Of a DNA stretch of 64,000 nt, positions 27,290 through 36,710 are shown piece by piece. This DNA is from Dyadobacter fermentans DSM 18053. Lineage in GTDB: Bacteria; Bacteroidota; Bacteroidia; Cytophagales; Spirosomataceae. Each line of letters opens with the position of its first letter. The first letter of the stretch is position 1. The stretch lies in contig NC_013037.1 of assembly GCF_000023125.1 (NCBI RefSeq), forward strand, positions 3,410,001-3,474,000, read 5' to 3'. The position numbers were made by a program, and so were the translations under genes. A model generated the notes under the pieces. It had not been told where the DNA came from. It saw only the letters and a program-made list of their open reading frames with translations, and did not search any database.

Positions 27290-28044
27290 TGAAAGAGCTG
27301 GTTACCGTAATCATTCCCATTCTCGAACCCCAGATCAACCCGACGGAGGAAAAACTGCTGCACCACGCCCTGCATGTGCTTTCGGGCCACCCGATCATTT
27401 TTGTGGCGGGTGAGGGTGCCGATCTTTCCGTCGTGCGCGAGCATGCCGAGCATATCGACGTAGTGCATTTCCCGAAACGGTTTTTCGAATCGCGGGAGCA
27501 TTTGGGACAACTCCTGCTCATGTCCGATTTCTACGACCGCTTCAACTGGTGCGATTTTCTGCTGATCCATGAATTGAATAGTTGGGTGGTCAAAGATGAG
27601 CTGCATTACTGGTGCAAGCAAGGCTACGATTACCTCAAAGCAGGGCCTGCATTGCCTGATCCGGGCGCCTCGCCGGGCTTCCTGAAACGCATTTCGGGGT
27701 TGTCGGATGATGAAAAACGAGTAATCGGGTCGGGTTATACGGATAACGGGCTTTACCTTTGCCGGATCGAGCGGATGACCGCCGCTTTGAAAAGTAAGAG
27801 AAGCGTGGCGCATCAATACCGCCATTCTGCCGGTCTGCCGTATGCGGATTCGGTGTTCTGGGAGCTCGAAGCGAACCGTTTCCTGCCCCATTTAAGAAAA
27901 CCGACGGAAATCGTACGCAGCCATTTTGCGCAATATGGTGTCCGATATCAGGACGGCGGCACGTTGCCTTTTGCGCTCACGGGCATTTCCCGGAACAATA
28001 TTCAGGACATACCCTATTTTAAAAATTTGCCCGAAACGGAATAA
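27289..28044 (+). CDS. DUF5672 family protein, putative glycosyltransferase
   Basis: The protein has 251 residues and the DUF5672 pattern: VTVIIPILEP near the N-terminus, a CDFLLIHELNSWV block and YDYLKAGPALPD. The family is found in polysaccharide loci and is thought to be GT-A-like. A conventional DxD is not obvious; the acidic-rich DFLLIHEL stretch may replace it. Its ATG overlaps the stop of the preceding transferase (TGATG), and the next gene follows after 6 bases. Function is inferred from family and context only. Confidence 0.72.
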   Translation: MKELVTVIIPILEPQINPTEEKLLHHALHVLSGHPIIFVAGEGADLSVVREHAEHIDVVHFPKRFFESREHLGQLLLMSDFYDRFNWCDFLLIHELNSWVVKDELHYWCKQGYDYLKAGPALPDPGASPGFLKRISGLSDDEKRVIGSGYTDNGLYLCRIERMTAALKSKRSVAHQYRHSAGLPYADSVFWELEANRFLPHLRKPTEIVRSHFAQYGVRYQDGGTLPFALTGISRNNIQDIPYFKNLPETE

Positions 28045-28050
28045 GCATTC

Positions 28051-29004
28051 ATGAATATTATATACACAGTTTGTAACCGAACCAATCTGGCGCACGCACT
28101 GGCTCTGGCAGATTCTGTGATACAGCACCAGCCCGGCTACATTTTTTACCTCGGACTCGTTGATTCCATCAGCACCGAAGTCCTGCCACAGCATGTAAAG
28201 CCGCTCCTGGCAACTGAACTCGCCATCCCGGGTTGGGACAAAATGGCTGCCGATTACTACGATTTTGAGATCGTGCCCGCCTGCCGCCCGTGGTTTGCCC
28301 TGGAAATCCTGAAAAAACACCCGGAATGCGAGCAACTTACTTTCCTGGCGCCGACGGTATTTCTTAAAAAGTCGTTCGACGGCCTGCTGGATGCCGGCTC
28401 GGAGATGTTTTTGACGCCCAATATTTCAGCTCCGTTGAAATCGTCGCCCATTTTGGATGACAAACGCATTCTGAATGCGGGCATGTACCATTCGGGAAGC
28501 TGGACATTGCGGCCGTCGGAAAAAACGGTTGCCATGCTCGAATGGTGGGCGCACCGGACGATTGATCGGGCGCATTTCGACCTTTGCAACGGCATGAACA
28601 CCGACCAGCTCTGGCTGAATTATGTGCCCGTATGGGTGCCTGCCACCACCACATTGCATTATGCAGGCTGGCACTATGGCCTGAATGCGGTTCTGAACAA
28701 AAACCTAGTCACAAAGGGCAGCCAGCACGAGGTGGACGGCCAGCCGCTCATTTCGCTCGATTTTGCCGGCCTCGGGCATTTCGACCCGATCTGGTCCGAT
28801 CATGCGCCGCTGGTGACGGAAAACAAAGCATTTCAGGCATTGTTTATGGATTATCAGCGCATTGTCATGAAAAAGAAATACGAACTCGAACTCACCGGCG
28901 AGCCGGCTTTCGGCAAATATGCGAACATCGCCCCCAACCGCCTGATGCGGAAAGGCATTGCCGCGAAATTGAAGGGTTTGACCACATTTATCGATCAGTT
29001 TTAA
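28051..29004 (+). CDS. Paralogue of the 26306 glycosyltransferase lacking the DxD motif
   Basis: The protein has 317 residues and aligns by eye along its length with the 26306 product: FTICSINYLAQARTLGDSL matches YTVCNRTNLAHALALADSV, FFIGLVD matches FYLGLVD, and CNGLFVDQNWMNF matches CNGMNTDQLWLNY. Where the first has FDPDI, this one reads LAPTV (99-103), so both metal-binding Asp residues are gone. The rest of the frame is intact and under no obvious decay. It may be an inactive partner, a scaffold, or an enzyme using another metal site. Neighbouring gaps are 6 and 10 bases. Confidence 0.75.
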   Translation: MNIIYTVCNRTNLAHALALADSVIQHQPGYIFYLGLVDSISTEVLPQHVKPLLATELAIPGWDKMAADYYDFEIVPACRPWFALEILKKHPECEQLTFLAPTVFLKKSFDGLLDAGSEMFLTPNISAPLKSSPILDDKRILNAGMYHSGSWTLRPSEKTVAMLEWWAHRTIDRAHFDLCNGMNTDQLWLNYVPVWVPATTTLHYAGWHYGLNAVLNKNLVTKGSQHEVDGQPLISLDFAGLGHFDPIWSDHAPLVTENKAFQALFMDYQRIVMKKKYELELTGEPAFGKYANIAPNRLMRKGIAAKLKGLTTFIDQF

Positions 29005-29014
29005 CCAGGATTCC

Positions 29015-29902
29015 ATGCATTTTTTAGAACAAACCACACAGGACCTGAGAAACTTCGTATCGGCTTTGAAACCGGGTGCAACGCCTGCCGGCAATGCGCA
29101 GCGCTATCCTAAACTCACGATCATTACGCCTTCTTACAACCAGGCGGCGTTTTTGGAACGGACGATCCTGAGCGTGCTCAATCAGAATTACCCGAACCTG
29201 GAATATATCATCGTCGACGGCGGCTCGAACGACGGGAGCGTCGAGATTATCAAAAAATACGAAAAATACCTGTCGTGGTGGGTTTCCGAGAAAGACCGGG
29301 GCCAGGTTCATGCCATCAACAAGGCGCTGGAACGGGCTACGGGCGAGTACATCAGTTTCCAAAATTCGGACGATGTATATTTCCCGGGCACTTTTACGCG
29401 TTTTGGAGAAGCAGCTTTGAAATACCCGGTCGATATCCTGTATGGCGACCTGTACATGATCACCACCGACGACGAAGTGACCGAAATCCTCAAAACAACT
29501 TCCTACGACTTCGATTGCCAGATTCTGGAAGGCATGCAGATCCACAACCAATCGCTGTTTTTCAAGCGGAAGCTCGTGGAAAAGTACGGCCTCTTCGACG
29601 AATCGTTCCGTTTTGCATTCGATTACGATTTCATTACCCGGTACACGTCGCACAAAACGACTACGACCAAAAAAATCGACGGGCTAGGCGGCGCATTGCG
29701 CGTGCATGCGGAAGCGAAGTCGTCGACCATCGCCACGACGATCGGCCGGGAGGAACATGCGAGGGTACAAAAATTGTACATTTCAACGAACACATCCCCG
29801 GCGGTAAACAAAATCAAGTATCTTTGGTGCCGTGTTCGTAAAATCGCCTATTTCATTCTGCGGTTCGATATTCAGTACATCAGATTCAGGCTTTCCAGAT
29901 GA
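29015..29902 (+). CDS. Glycosyltransferase family 2
   Basis: The protein has 295 residues. The GT2 fold is clear: LTIITPSYNQAAFLERTILS, NLEYIIVDGGSNDGS and YISFQNSDDVYFPG, where NSDD stands at the DxD position. An acceptor-side EKDRGQVHAINKAL block is also conserved. It probably adds a sugar to the lipid-linked glycan in the cytoplasm. The gene overlaps the next, a membrane polymerase/ligase-like gene, by 4 bases. Donor and linkage cannot be told. Confidence 0.92.
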   Translation: MHFLEQTTQDLRNFVSALKPGATPAGNAQRYPKLTIITPSYNQAAFLERTILSVLNQNYPNLEYIIVDGGSNDGSVEIIKKYEKYLSWWVSEKDRGQVHAINKALERATGEYISFQNSDDVYFPGTFTRFGEAALKYPVDILYGDLYMITTDDEVTEILKTTSYDFDCQILEGMQIHNQSLFFKRKLVEKYGLFDESFRFAFDYDFITRYTSHKTTTTKKIDGLGGALRVHAEAKSSTIATTIGREEHARVQKLYISTNTSPAVNKIKYLWCRVRKIAYFILRFDIQYIRFRLSR

Positions 29903-31245
29903 ATTGGAGCTTATTTAATGTAGCCAATAATTTTAACTATCTCCGGTATTCGGTGGGCATCGCGATGATGTTCAACGGGTTTCCGCTGATATTTTTTATC
30001 CGCGACACACTCGGTGTAGGGCCTGCCAGCAGCGTATTTACAGCCATGTTCTTTTCGTTGGCGCTAATCCTGATGGTTCCGCCTACGCTTTTTAAACGCA
30101 TTTACAAACCCAATGTCATCCTGATCAACCTTGCATTGGGATTTCTGCTGCTGACGCTCTGGTACTTCATTTTTATGAACCACCAGGGAAAAGCCGTAGC
30201 CGACGTGGGTAACTTCGTGTTCACATTCGGGTTCCTGGCGCTGCTCATGCACGTACCTAACGACGTGAAAGACACGCTGATACAGGTACTTTTCCTATTT
30301 TCATTTTTTACCAACATTACCCTCGTCTACTCGCTCATCACCGATCCGAACTGGACGCCGGGGATGCGTGCGGCCGTGAGTTTCGCCAACGAGGGCGCCC
30401 AACCGGGCGGTAACCCGCACATTACGGCCCGTAACGGGGTGATTACGCTCCTTTCTGCGATCGTTTTGCTGGGGAATACCAAACATTTGCTTACGCGTTT
30501 GTTCCTCTTCTTCTCGATTTTGTTCGGAATGGGCGTGGTGGTGTTATCGCTGGCGAAATCCAGCTATCTCGGTCTGGGCATTGCATTTGGTGCTTATTTC
30601 CTCTTCCATTTCAAATTTTCGGACCTTACTTCGGGCATCGCCAATGCATTCAAGTTCAGGAATATGGTGTTTCTGGTATTGATATTGGTGGCTATCAACT
30701 ACTTCCTCGCGCGCTACGGGAACATCCTTAACCTGCTTCTGGGCTACTGGGATATTTTCGAAGACCGGATCATGAACGTAATCTTTACCTCTACCGGGGT
30801 GAGGCTTTCGGAAGAGGCCGACGTCGATTACTCGGCAATGGGACGCGTGAGCGGTTTTGGGGAATTTTTGGAAACACTTTACTCATGGGATATTTTCCTC
30901 GGCCGGGGTTATAAAAACGATTATCTCGACGTGCCGCTGCTGGAATCGTGGGTGAACCACGGGATTTTCGGGTTCATCTTTTTTACGAGCTTCAATTTCT
31001 TCATGCTACTGTACGTGATCCGCGAAGTGCGCCGCCATACCAACCCGCTGACGACTTTCCTCGCTTACTTTTTCCTGTCGATGATGGTGCTGCTCTTCAC
31101 CGGCGGCCGGCCGTACGATATCGCATTCTGGTTCCCCTATTCGGTGATGATCCGCTTTTTGGGCATCAAATACCTGGACGCTATCCCGCGGTTCCGCAAA
31201 GTAGCACGGCCCAAACCACAACCCATTAGCACCGTAACCACCTGA
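29899..31245 (+). CDS. O-antigen polymerase/ligase-like membrane protein
   Basis: The protein has 448 residues and about 10-12 hydrophobic helices. One larger extracytoplasmic loop, between about residues 285 and 340, contains RLSEEADVDYSAMGRVSGF and FLGRGYKNDYLD. The overall topology and the late loop match the Wzy/WaaL superfamily. In an ABC-exporter locus a Wzy polymerase is not expected, so a ligase or another role is possible. The start overlaps the GT2 gene by 4 bases (ATGA). Sequence alone cannot separate polymerase from ligase. Confidence 0.75.
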   Translation: MNWSLFNVANNFNYLRYSVGIAMMFNGFPLIFFIRDTLGVGPASSVFTAMFFSLALILMVPPTLFKRIYKPNVILINLALGFLLLTLWYFIFMNHQGKAVADVGNFVFTFGFLALLMHVPNDVKDTLIQVLFLFSFFTNITLVYSLITDPNWTPGMRAAVSFANEGAQPGGNPHITARNGVITLLSAIVLLGNTKHLLTRLFLFFSILFGMGVVVLSLAKSSYLGLGIAFGAYFLFHFKFSDLTSGIANAFKFRNMVFLVLILVAINYFLARYGNILNLLLGYWDIFEDRIMNVIFTSTGVRLSEEADVDYSAMGRVSGFGEFLETLYSWDIFLGRGYKNDYLDVPLLESWVNHGIFGFIFFTSFNFFMLLYVIREVRRHTNPLTTFLAYFFLSMMVLLFTGGRPYDIAFWFPYSVMIRFLGIKYLDAIPRFRKVARPKPQPISTVTT

Positions 31246-31295
31246 TACGCTCGCCAGAGCCGGGGGACCTCCGCGAAGGCCCCGCCATTCCGCGC

Positions 31296-32345
31296 ATGAA
31301 GAACAGAGTTGAACAACTGGATGGATTACGGGGCATTTTTGCCGTTCTTGTCATTGCCCACCATCATAATGCATTCAAAGAGTCGATTCTTTACAACAAC
31401 TTCTTCGTCATCAACGCGAGCTTGTTTGTCGATTTCTTCTTCGTGCTCAGCGGCTTTGTGATTGCATTAAACTACGTCGATCGCATTCAGACCACCGGCG
31501 ATTTCCTGACATTCCTGAAAAAACGGTTTATCCGCCTTTACCCGCTGCTTTTTTATACCGAGGTTGTTTTCGTGATTGCCAACCTGCTCGGTGAGAAGAG
31601 TGCATTCAAAAATGTGGGTGGAATGGGCCTGGGTTATTATTTGTACACATCGCTGGACGCGCTCACGTTCATGGGTTCCAGCACGGTGTTCGGCGGCTGG
31701 ATCAGCAACAACTACCCTTCATGGTCCATTTCCGCGGAAATGATCTCCTACGTGGTGTTCGGACTGGTGGTGCTGGCGCTTCCTCGGCTCAAATACCCGG
31801 CATTTGCGCTCATAGGGCTGCTTTCCGCAATTTTCATTTATTCAAGAGGCGAATACCTGCTTGCCTATGACTACGGTTATGTGCGCGGGCTGCTTTGCTT
31901 CTCACTCGGGATATTCACCCACAGGCTGTTAAGAGAAAAAACGTATCAGCTGTCGGCATTCGAAATCCCGTTCCTACTCTTTTTGATCCTGGCCATGTAT
32001 CTGGTACATCTTTGGGACCTGAACCTCTGGAAGCTGGCTTTTCCATTCATTTTCTCGATCGGCATTGTCATTTTTGCAAGTTCAAGCGGCGTTGTGACGC
32101 AAATGCTGAGCAGCAAGCCTTTTCAATACCTGGGCAAAATTTCCTATTCGATTTATCTGAACCATGCCATCGTGCTGATATTTGTAAATATCGTGTTATT
32201 CAGGCTGCTTAAATCTCCGGAAAACGAAGGCATGTTTGCCGTCTCACTCCTCTCGTCGATCGCACTCACGATCTTTTATTCGCATTTCACCTATGAATTT
32301 GTGGAAAAACGCGTGGGTAAGTTTCTGAGGGACAAGTGGAGATAA
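31296..32345 (+). CDS. Acyltransferase family 3 (OafA/YrhL-like) membrane protein
   Basis: The protein has 349 residues and about ten transmembrane helices. The family entry motif [17 protein letters not shown] is present with the catalytic-type His pair, followed by FFVLSGFVI and [12 protein letters not shown], both typical. It would O-acetylate or otherwise acylate the exported glycan at the membrane. It lies 50 bases after the polymerase/ligase-like gene on the same strand and closes the polysaccharide locus. Confidence in the family is high; the acceptor is inferred from position. Confidence 0.93.
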   Translation: MKNRVEQLDGLRGIFAVLVIAHHHNAFKESILYNNFFVINASLFVDFFFVLSGFVIALNYVDRIQTTGDFLTFLKKRFIRLYPLLFYTEVVFVIANLLGEKSAFKNVGGMGLGYYLYTSLDALTFMGSSTVFGGWISNNYPSWSISAEMISYVVFGLVVLALPRLKYPAFALIGLLSAIFIYSRGEYLLAYDYGYVRGLLCFSLGIFTHRLLREKTYQLSAFEIPFLLFLILAMYLVHLWDLNLWKLAFPFIFSIGIVIFASSSGVVTQMLSSKPFQYLGKISYSIYLNHAIVLIFVNIVLFRLLKSPENEGMFAVSLLSSIALTIFYSHFTYEFVEKRVGKFLRDKWR

Positions 32346-32370
32346 TGGCATGATCTTTACCGCTGCTTTT

Positions 32371-32403
32371 CCGGCAGGAGAAGGTAAACCTTTCTGCTCC
32401 CGG
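32371..32403 (+). terminator. Imperfect hairpin after the polysaccharide locus
   Basis: CCGG, GGAG and AAGGT pair with ACCTT, CTCC and CCGG around small internal loops and an AA turn. It lies between the acyltransferase stop and thioredoxin. There is no good T run, so this may be a weak terminator or an RNA processing site. Confidence 0.35.
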
Positions 32404-32436
32404 AAGGGTTATCATTACAGACAAAACAGCAGCATC

Positions 32437-32733
32437 ATGGCAACATTCTCAGAATTGATCAACAGCGACAAACCGGTTTTGGTGGACTTCTCGGCCGAAT
32501 GGTGCGGCCCTTGTAAAATGATGAAGCCCATCCTCGAAAAGGTGAAGGCCGATCTGGGCGATTCCGCGACCATCATCAAAGTGGATGTGGACAAAAACCA
32601 GTCCGCCGCGCAGGCTTACCGCATTCAGGGCGTGCCTACGCTGATCGTCTTCAAAAACGGCAAGCCGCTCTGGCGTCAGTCGGGCGTGGTGCAGGCCGAC
32701 CAGCTGAAATCCGTTATCCAACAATACATTTAA
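32437..32733 (+). CDS. trxA: Thioredoxin
   Basis: The protein has 98 residues with the active site WCGPCKMM and the cis-proline region [12 protein letters not shown]. It has no signal peptide, so it is a cytoplasmic disulfide reductase. The frame extends upstream to 32350, but ATG 32437 gives the normal thioredoxin N-terminus (ATFSELI), and the upstream part would cross the hairpin at 32371-32403. The pentapeptide repeat gene follows 15 bases later. Identification is secure; whether it is the main thioredoxin or an extra copy is unknown. Confidence 0.93.
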   Translation: MATFSELINSDKPVLVDFSAEWCGPCKMMKPILEKVKADLGDSATIIKVDVDKNQSAAQAYRIQGVPTLIVFKNGKPLWRQSGVVQADQLKSVIQQYI

Positions 32734-32748
32734 TTTCCCATTGCCTCA

Positions 32749-33312
32749 ATGCGTAATTCCCGCAATTTCGACATTATAGAAAACAAAGATTTTAGCATTG
32801 AGCCATTGCTGGAAAGCAGCTACGAGCAGGTCCGGTTTGTTCAATGCAGCTTCCCGGACCTGTCCGGTATCGACTTCATCGACTGCGTTTTCCAGGATTG
32901 TAATCTGAGTAATGCGTCGGTGAAAAATTGTAAAATTTCCGATGTCGAGTTCATCAACTGCAAGCTCACGGGTGTCAATTTTTCCGAAAGCAAAGACTTT
33001 GCATTCGCAGCTATTTTTGAAAACTGCATTCTCGATTACGCCATTTTCGAAAGGAAGAAGCTGAACAAAACCGGATTCAGCAACTGCAAAATTCACAATG
33101 CAGATTTCACGCAGGCCGACGTTTCGAAATGCAAAGTGCATAACTGCGATTTCTGGGACGCTGTTTTCGATGGCACCAACCTCGGCGGAGTCGATTTTTC
33201 AACCAGCAAAAACTTCACGATCGATCCCACGGCCAACAATATCCGCAAAGCGAAATTCCTGTCGTCGGACCTGGCCGGGCTGCTCACGAAATTTGATATT
33301 ATTATCAAATAG
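32749..33312 (+). CDS. Pentapeptide repeat protein
   Basis: The protein has 187 residues built of repeats of the form (C/A)x(F/L)xx, such as VQCSFPDLSGIDFIDCVFQD and FSNCKIHNADFTQADVSKC. These should fold into a right-handed quadrilateral beta-helix of about 30 coils, as in Qnr and MfpA-like proteins. It is rich in Cys and has no signal peptide. Some relatives protect gyrase and topoisomerase IV; whether this one does is not known. Fifteen bases separate it from trxA, so the two may be co-transcribed. The C-terminal 30 residues leave the repeat pattern. Confidence 0.9.
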   Translation: MRNSRNFDIIENKDFSIEPLLESSYEQVRFVQCSFPDLSGIDFIDCVFQDCNLSNASVKNCKISDVEFINCKLTGVNFSESKDFAFAAIFENCILDYAIFERKKLNKTGFSNCKIHNADFTQADVSKCKVHNCDFWDAVFDGTNLGGVDFSTSKNFTIDPTANNIRKAKFLSSDLAGLLTKFDIIIK

Positions 33313-33369
33313 TGCTTTGAACGGCTCTGCGTTTTTCGTTTCTTGGACGCTTCTAAACCAAGCCTTGAT

Positions 33370-34479
33370 ATGTCCACGAAGTTCTTCGCAGAAAGAGTTT
33401 TCACAGGAAAAGAAGTCCTTTTTAATCAAATAATCGTCGTCGAAAACGGCCAGGTCCGAAGTGTCGAAAGCGGAACGCCTAAAACCGGTATGCCGCAGGT
33501 AACTAACCTCGCGCCGGGGCTCTTCGACAGCCACATTAACGGCGGCGAGCAGTTCTACTTCACCGAACGCGCCGACGAGGAAACGATCGACGATATTTAC
33601 CAGGCAAGCGTCGCGACCGGTACCGCCTACGTGCTTCCCACGCTCATTACTTCCCCGCACGATAACATCCTGAAAGGCATCGAGGCAACCCGCAGCTACA
33701 TGAACAAAAATGCCAATTCGGGCGTATTGGGCATGCATTTGGAGGGCCCGTTCCTGAATCCGATCAAACGCGGCGCGCATTTGACCGAATTCGTTCGCAA
33801 GCCGACGGACGCAGAGCTGGAAGAGATTATCCATTACGGTAAAGGCGTGATCCGGCTGATGACGATCGCCCCCGAAATGTTCACGGAAGACCAGCTGCAA
33901 ATGCTGCTCGAATCGGGCATTACCATATCTGCCGGCCATTCTAATGCCACTTACGCGGAAGCGATGACGGCTTTCGACCGGGGCATTCAGCTGGTAACGC
34001 ACCTGTACAATGCAATGTCGGCCTTCGGGCATCGCGCGCCGGGGCTGGTAGGTGCTACTTTCGATACCGAGTCGGTGTACGCGCCGATTATTATTGATGG
34101 CGTGCATTGCGATTTTGGAGCGGCAAGTGTGGCTTATAAGATCAAGAAAGACAAGCTGTTCCTCATTTCGGACGCGTTATTTTTAGGTCAAAAAGTGACG
34201 GAGTTCAAATGGGGAGAATTTGATGCTAACCTGAAAGACGGGAAGTACGTTAATTCAGACGGCAATCTTGCGGGCGCCACGATTTCACTCGGTGACGCGG
34301 TACGCAATGCAGTGGAAATCATCGGAATACCTGTTCAGGAAGCGATCGAAATGGCAACGATCCGCCCCGCTGCCGCATTGGGCATCGAGGATAAGATCGG
34401 CAGCATTGCCGCGGGTTACCCCGCCGTTTTCACCACATTCGACGACAATCTCGAAACATTCGAAGTACTCCGCTACTAG
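33370..34479 (+). CDS. nagA: N-acetylglucosamine-6-phosphate deacetylase
   Basis: This amidohydrolase removes acetate from GlcNAc-6-phosphate during amino-sugar catabolism or cell-wall recycling. The protein has 369 residues. Expected motifs are present: GLFDSHINGGEQ near the N-terminus, HLEGPFLNPIKRGAH with the metal-binding Glu, SAGHSNATYAEA, HLYNAMSAFGHRAPGL, and LISDALFL with the catalytic Asp. ATG 33370 is used; the frame's upstream start is a TTG with noncoding-looking residues. No nagB lies nearby. It ends 3 bases from the convergent radical SAM gene with no room for a terminator. Confidence 0.92.
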   Translation: MSTKFFAERVFTGKEVLFNQIIVVENGQVRSVESGTPKTGMPQVTNLAPGLFDSHINGGEQFYFTERADEETIDDIYQASVATGTAYVLPTLITSPHDNILKGIEATRSYMNKNANSGVLGMHLEGPFLNPIKRGAHLTEFVRKPTDAELEEIIHYGKGVIRLMTIAPEMFTEDQLQMLLESGITISAGHSNATYAEAMTAFDRGIQLVTHLYNAMSAFGHRAPGLVGATFDTESVYAPIIIDGVHCDFGAASVAYKIKKDKLFLISDALFLGQKVTEFKWGEFDANLKDGKYVNSDGNLAGATISLGDAVRNAVEIIGIPVQEAIEMATIRPAAALGIEDKIGSIAAGYPAVFTTFDDNLETFEVLRY

Positions 34480-34482
34480 CAT

Positions 34483-36681
34483 TTACAGCACCAGCATACC
34501 ACCGTTTTTCAACTCCTGCCATGTGCGGGAGTTGAGAAATGTCTCGAACTGCCCGAGGCCCGCCGTTTCGAAATCATTTTTGAACTGCTCAAAAGGATAA
34601 GGCTCCGGGTTGGCGATCAGGAGTTTCGGCAGCATTTCGGTAAGCCACTCGCCTATCCCGACCTCCGCTTCCACAGCCCATTCTTTTTTCTTGTTGTAAA
34701 AAACGAGTTCGGCTATTTCATGCACTTTTTTGCCCTTTCTTTCTTCAAAAACGGCCATTTCCGGTAAACTTCCCGTCCAGACGATCACCGCATTCGGCCG
34801 CGCGGCCAGTTCTGCGGGTGCGTGGATGGCTTTTTCAAGGTAATTCGGTGGAATGGAAGTCGGCGGTGTCCTGAAATCGAACCATTCGGATAATGGGAAG
34901 TCGAGGCAGACGCCGTGCATGTAGTTGAAAAGCGATTTGCGCAAACCTTCGGCAAACCGGTCATGATCGGCCCCGAGCGGGTCCTGGTGTTCGAGGTCGT
35001 TATTGGCAAATGTACCCGTGTCCGGCCCGAGGCGCATCACGTCGAATGCTTCGGGATGCAGCCCGACGGGACTGTGGGCCGTCATCGCAAACCGGTGCCA
35101 GAACCCCGACTGCACGATGCCCAGCTGAAACATCTGCCGCACCATTTCCAGCGAATCGATTGTTTCCTGGGCGGTTTGGGTCGGGAAACCATACATCAGG
35201 TACGCATGCACCATAATGCCCGCCTGCGTGAATGCATCGGCTACACGCGCCACCTGGGCCACGGTAACGCCCTTTTTCATGCGGTCGAGCAGCCGGTCTG
35301 ACGCTACTTCCAACCCGCCGGAAATCGCTATACAGCCCGACGCTTTGAGCAACAGGCACAAATCATGCGTAAAATTCTTTTCGAAACGGATATTCGTCCA
35401 CCAAACCACCGTGAGCTTCCTCCGGATGATCTCCAACGCGAGGTCGCGCAGCAATGCGGGCGGCGCGGCCTCGTCCACGAAATGGAAGCCGTTCTGCTGT
35501 GTTTGTGCGATAATTTCCTCGATGCGGTCGCACAACAGCGAGGCCGTCATCGGTTCGTAGCGGCGAATGTAATCCAGCGAAATGTCGCAGAACGAGCATT
35601 TACCCCAGTAGCATCCGTGCGCGAGCGTGAGCTTGTTCCAGCGGCCATCGCTCCACAGCCGGTGCATCGGGTTCACGATCTCGATCACAGAAAGGTAGTC
35701 ATGCAAAGGCAGGTCACTGTAATCCGGCGTGCCCGTTTCGCGCTGCGGCACGTCCTTTTCCTTCGCGCCGTTATGATACACGACGGTGCCGTCCACCCGC
35801 GAATACACGCGTTTCAGACCGGAAAGTTCGCGCTCGCCGTCGAGATGTTCCAACAGCGACATGAGCGGCGCCTCGCCGTCATCCAGGCACACAAAATCAA
35901 TATAATTGAACACCCGCGGCTCTTGGAGCGAGCGCAGTTCGGTATTGGCAAAGCCGCCGCCCATCACGATCTTGATGTGGGGATAATTCTTTTTAAGAAA
36001 CTGGCCGCATTTGAATCCGCCATACAAATTCCCCGGAAAAGGCACCGAAATGCACACGATATCAGGGCTATACTGCTTCACTTTGCGTTCGAGCACATCC
36101 TTCAACGTTTGCGAAAGCAGCGTATCCGGCGTTTCAAGCGCCGCCTCCATTTCATCAAAACTCGTCGCCGAACGCCCCAGCCGCTCGGCATACCGGCTGA
36201 AACCGAAATGCGGGTCGATGGCCTCCTGGATCAGATCGCCCAGGTCTTCGAGGTACAAAGTCGCCAAATGCCGCGCCTTATCGTGGATTCCCATCGTACC
36301 GAATGCCCAATCCAGGTCTTCGAGCTGCTGGAAACGGCTTGCTTCGGGCAAGTACGTGCGGTCGCAAATGCTGTGTGCTAATGTGGGATTGCTGTTTTTG
36401 AGAAAACGGATCACCGGATCGATCGTCGAAATGTATTCGTCCCGAAGCGCATAAATCCGGAAAGCATTGTCTGTCAGCTCAATATCGGACGCTTCGAGCA
36501 TTTCGAAAAGCCGTTTTAATCCTTTGGAAGAAAACAATTCCAGGATCACATCAATCCCCAGATCGGCCTGATACGACTCCCTTCCCAAAGTGTTCAAAAA
36601 ACCTTTCAGGTATGCGGTGGCTGGGTAAGGCGTATTGAGCTGGGTAAATGGCGGGGTAACGAGGAGTATCTTCTTTTTCAC
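34483..36681 (-). CDS. B12-binding domain radical SAM protein
   Basis: The protein has 732 residues from GTG 36681. A cobalamin-binding Rossmann domain (ILLVTPPF start and an IVMGGGFANTEL block) is followed by the radical SAM barrel, whose cluster motif is CYWGKCSFC, a C-x4-C-x2-C spacing rather than the usual C-x3-C-x2-C. The later GGLEVAS and HAYLMYGFPTQTAQE blocks suit the family. The frame is open to 36765, but an exact -7 box at 36703-36710 lies inside that extension, so the shorter start is favoured. It is convergent with nagA. Substrate unknown; methylation or ring rearrangement is possible. Confidence 0.85.
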   Translation of the reverse strand: MKKKILLVTPPFTQLNTPYPATAYLKGFLNTLGRESYQADLGIDVILELFSSKGLKRLFEMLEASDIELTDNAFRIYALRDEYISTIDPVIRFLKNSNPTLAHSICDRTYLPEASRFQQLEDLDWAFGTMGIHDKARHLATLYLEDLGDLIQEAIDPHFGFSRYAERLGRSATSFDEMEAALETPDTLLSQTLKDVLERKVKQYSPDIVCISVPFPGNLYGGFKCGQFLKKNYPHIKIVMGGGFANTELRSLQEPRVFNYIDFVCLDDGEAPLMSLLEHLDGERELSGLKRVYSRVDGTVVYHNGAKEKDVPQRETGTPDYSDLPLHDYLSVIEIVNPMHRLWSDGRWNKLTLAHGCYWGKCSFCDISLDYIRRYEPMTASLLCDRIEEIIAQTQQNGFHFVDEAAPPALLRDLALEIIRRKLTVVWWTNIRFEKNFTHDLCLLLKASGCIAISGGLEVASDRLLDRMKKGVTVAQVARVADAFTQAGIMVHAYLMYGFPTQTAQETIDSLEMVRQMFQLGIVQSGFWHRFAMTAHSPVGLHPEAFDVMRLGPDTGTFANNDLEHQDPLGADHDRFAEGLRKSLFNYMHGVCLDFPLSEWFDFRTPPTSIPPNYLEKAIHAPAELAARPNAVIVWTGSLPEMAVFEERKGKKVHEIAELVFYNKKKEWAVEAEVGIGEWLTEMLPKLLIANPEPYPFEQFKNDFETAGLGQFETFLNSRTWQELKNGGMLVL

Positions 36682-36702
36682 GGATGCACGTTTTCTACGG
36701 TG

Positions 36703-36710
36703 CAAAGGTA
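36703..36710 (-). promoter_or_regulatory. -7 box TACCTTTG of the radical SAM gene
   Basis: This is an exact TAnnTTTG match 22 bases upstream of GTG 36681. It lies within the longer open frame and thereby decides the start. Confidence 0.6.

Noticed and set aside
35365-36381. 338-codon open frame on the + strand
   Set aside because: It is antisense to the radical SAM gene; an Arg/His-rich shadow.
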